DNA from: Planctomycetota bacterium
Lineage (GTDB): Bacteria; Planctomycetota; SZUA-567
Assembly: GCA_031278535.1 (NCBI GenBank)
Contig: JAITKH010000364.1
Location: 1 to 6,393, forward strand
DNA length: 6,393 nucleotides
Direction: 5' to 3'
The translations under genes were made by a program, and so were the position numbers. Below are positions 5,380 through 6,393 of the stretch, in pieces (positions within the stretch are counted from its first letter, which is position 1; every line of letters begins with the position of its first letter). The notes below the pieces were generated by a model. That model was not told where the DNA came from. It did no database searches and was given only the letters and a program-made list of their open reading frames with translations.

Positions 5380-6375
5380 GTGTACGACACACAGAACGGG
5401 GTGATGCATCCGCATGATTTGCTGGTGCGGAATGTTTTGGGCGACGCGGAGTTAGCTGCGGACCTGTTCCGGCACTATTTGCCTCTGGACCTGGTCGCGA
5501 ATCTGGACTTGAGCCAGTTGCGCCGCGAGACGGTCGAGTCGATCGACCCGGGTTTGTCGGAATTATTGTGCGATTTGCGCTTTTCCGGAAAATTCAGGGA
5601 TGGCGGCCGGGATTTGCGGGTATTTCTGTTCCTTGAACACCAATCGCGCCCGGATCGGTTCATATCTTTCCGTTTGCTTGAATATGTGTGCGCCGCCTAT
5701 CGCGCCCACCTCGCAACCTTCGGGAAAAAAGGCGAATCGGCGACATTTCCCTATCCGCTGGCGGTGGTGCTGCATCACGGCAGGAGGCCGTGGAAAAAAG
5801 TGGCGCCCATGAGCGAGTTGATCGATGTCGGGGAGGGCGTTCCGAAGGACATTTTGTCGTTCCCGGTTTTCCTGGTGGACCTGGCGCGGATTCCCGGGGA
5901 CCGGCTGCGGGGTCATCCCGCCGTATGCGCGGTGCTTGAGATTCTGCAGTCTGCGTCGATGGGGCTTTTGCCTGAACGCGCCGGCGGTATTTTCGGGCGT
6001 TTGCGGAGTCTTCGCGGCGACCGCCGTTTGAAGGATTGGGCATATTCCCTGGGCAAGTATTATGCCAGCGTCCAGGGGCGGATAAAGGGCACTGTCGACG
6101 ACTTGACGGATATTCTGCATGCCGCATTGGGAAAGCGGGAGGCGAAAAAAATGGGACTCACGATTGCCGATGAACTCAGGCTGGAAGGCAGGGCGGAAGG
6201 CAGGGCGGAAGGCAAGGCGGAATCAATTCTGGCTGTACTCGAAGTGCGTTTTGGTCCGGTTCCCGCCGGTATTAAAAAGAGGGTGGAATCCATGAGGAAC
6301 GCGAAACAGCTTGAAAAGGCGCTCAGGCTGTGCGCCATCAGCGAAAACCCGAAAGCGTTTGAAAAAGCGCTCTGA
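5380..6375 (+). CDS. Rpn-family PD-(D/E)XK nuclease / putative transposase (Transposase_31 type)
   Basis: This 331-residue protein belongs to the family of E. coli RpnA-E, DNA endonucleases that raise RecA-independent recombination; they were annotated as transposases but act as PD-(D/E)XK nucleases. The N-terminal HDLLVRNVLGDAELAADLFRHYLP (11-34) is the family opening. The catalytic set is visible as the Asp of LLCDLRFSG (D65) and the E-x-Q of FLFLEHQS (E86, Q88). PLAVVLHHGRRPW (126-138) is another family block. Residues 269-281 are a tandem EGRA/EGKA repeat, followed by a charged helical tail. The start is GTG 5380, with AAGGGGG 6 nt upstream; ATG 5404 is in frame but has poor spacing, and ATG 5356 overlaps the leader hairpin. 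The gene has its own promoter, points away from the trk operon and looks intact. No flanking inverted repeats or second mobile gene are seen. No terminator is visible in the 18 nt that remain. Confidence 0.88.
   Translation: MYDTQNGVMHPHDLLVRNVLGDAELAADLFRHYLPLDLVANLDLSQLRRETVESIDPGLSELLCDLRFSGKFRDGGRDLRVFLFLEHQSRPDRFISFRLLEYVCAAYRAHLATFGKKGESATFPYPLAVVLHHGRRPWKKVAPMSELIDVGEGVPKDILSFPVFLVDLARIPGDRLRGHPAVCAVLEILQSASMGLLPERAGGIFGRLRSLRGDRRLKDWAYSLGKYYASVQGRIKGTVDDLTDILHAALGKREAKKMGLTIADELRLEGRAEGRAEGKAESILAVLEVRFGPVPAGIKKRVESMRNAKQLEKALRLCAISENPKAFEKAL
6183..6222 (+). repeat. 12-nt tandem repeat inside the Rpn-family gene
   Basis: The unit ggaaggcagggc occurs at 6183-6194 and 6195-6206 exactly, then at 6207-6218 with one change (g to a), plus a partial ggaa. 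It encodes EGRA-EGRA-EGKA-E. Because the unit is a multiple of three, gain or loss of copies would change the linker length without breaking the frame. Similar Glu-Gly-rich repeats are common near the C-terminus of this family. Confidence 0.85.
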
Positions 6376-6393
6376 TTGCCGTTCATATGCGTT

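Noticed and set aside
1..6393. CRISPR array, tRNA, rRNA or insertion-sequence ends
   Set aside because: No regularly spaced repeats, no tRNA-like cloverleaf or rRNA sequence, and no paired terminal inverted repeats with target duplications were seen by eye.

Overview
The window is GC-rich bacterial DNA holding three protein-coding blocks. The left 3.6 kb and the central potassium-uptake genes read on the minus strand, and one gene at the right end reads on the plus strand. The predicted proteins are full length with intact family motifs, except the first gene, which is cut by the window edge. Nothing identifies the species. A pyrophosphate-type phosphofructokinase, a sugar-type ABC importer ATPase, a TrkA/TrkH system and an Rpn-family nuclease fit many fermentative or host/sediment-associated Gram-negative-like lineages, so I assign no taxon.

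From right to left on the minus strand: trkA (4960-3572) and trkH (3554-2106) lie 17 nt apart and form a K+ uptake operon. A good sigma70-type promoter (TTGGCA-17-TATCAT) precedes trkA and a hairpin with a short T run follows trkH. A 340-nt non-coding stretch with several short palindromes follows. Then come a PPi-dependent 6-phosphofructokinase gene (1765-527) and, 44 nt further on, the start of a ribose/galactose-type ABC transporter ATPase (482-1, cut by the edge). The last two are probably cotranscribed: sugar import next to a glycolytic enzyme.

On the plus strand at the right end, a PD-(D/E)XK nuclease of the Rpn / Transposase_31 family (5380-6375) has its own near-consensus promoter (TTGCCA-17-TATAAT) and a GTG start. 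Its C-terminal part carries a short in-frame tandem repeat. The 419 nt between it and trkA is a divergent control region with two back-to-back promoters and several inverted repeats.

I see no clear undescribed system. The items most worth checking are in the leaders. The trkA ribosome-binding site sits in the loop of a small hairpin. The rpn leader can form two mutually exclusive hairpins, one of which pairs with its ribosome-binding site.
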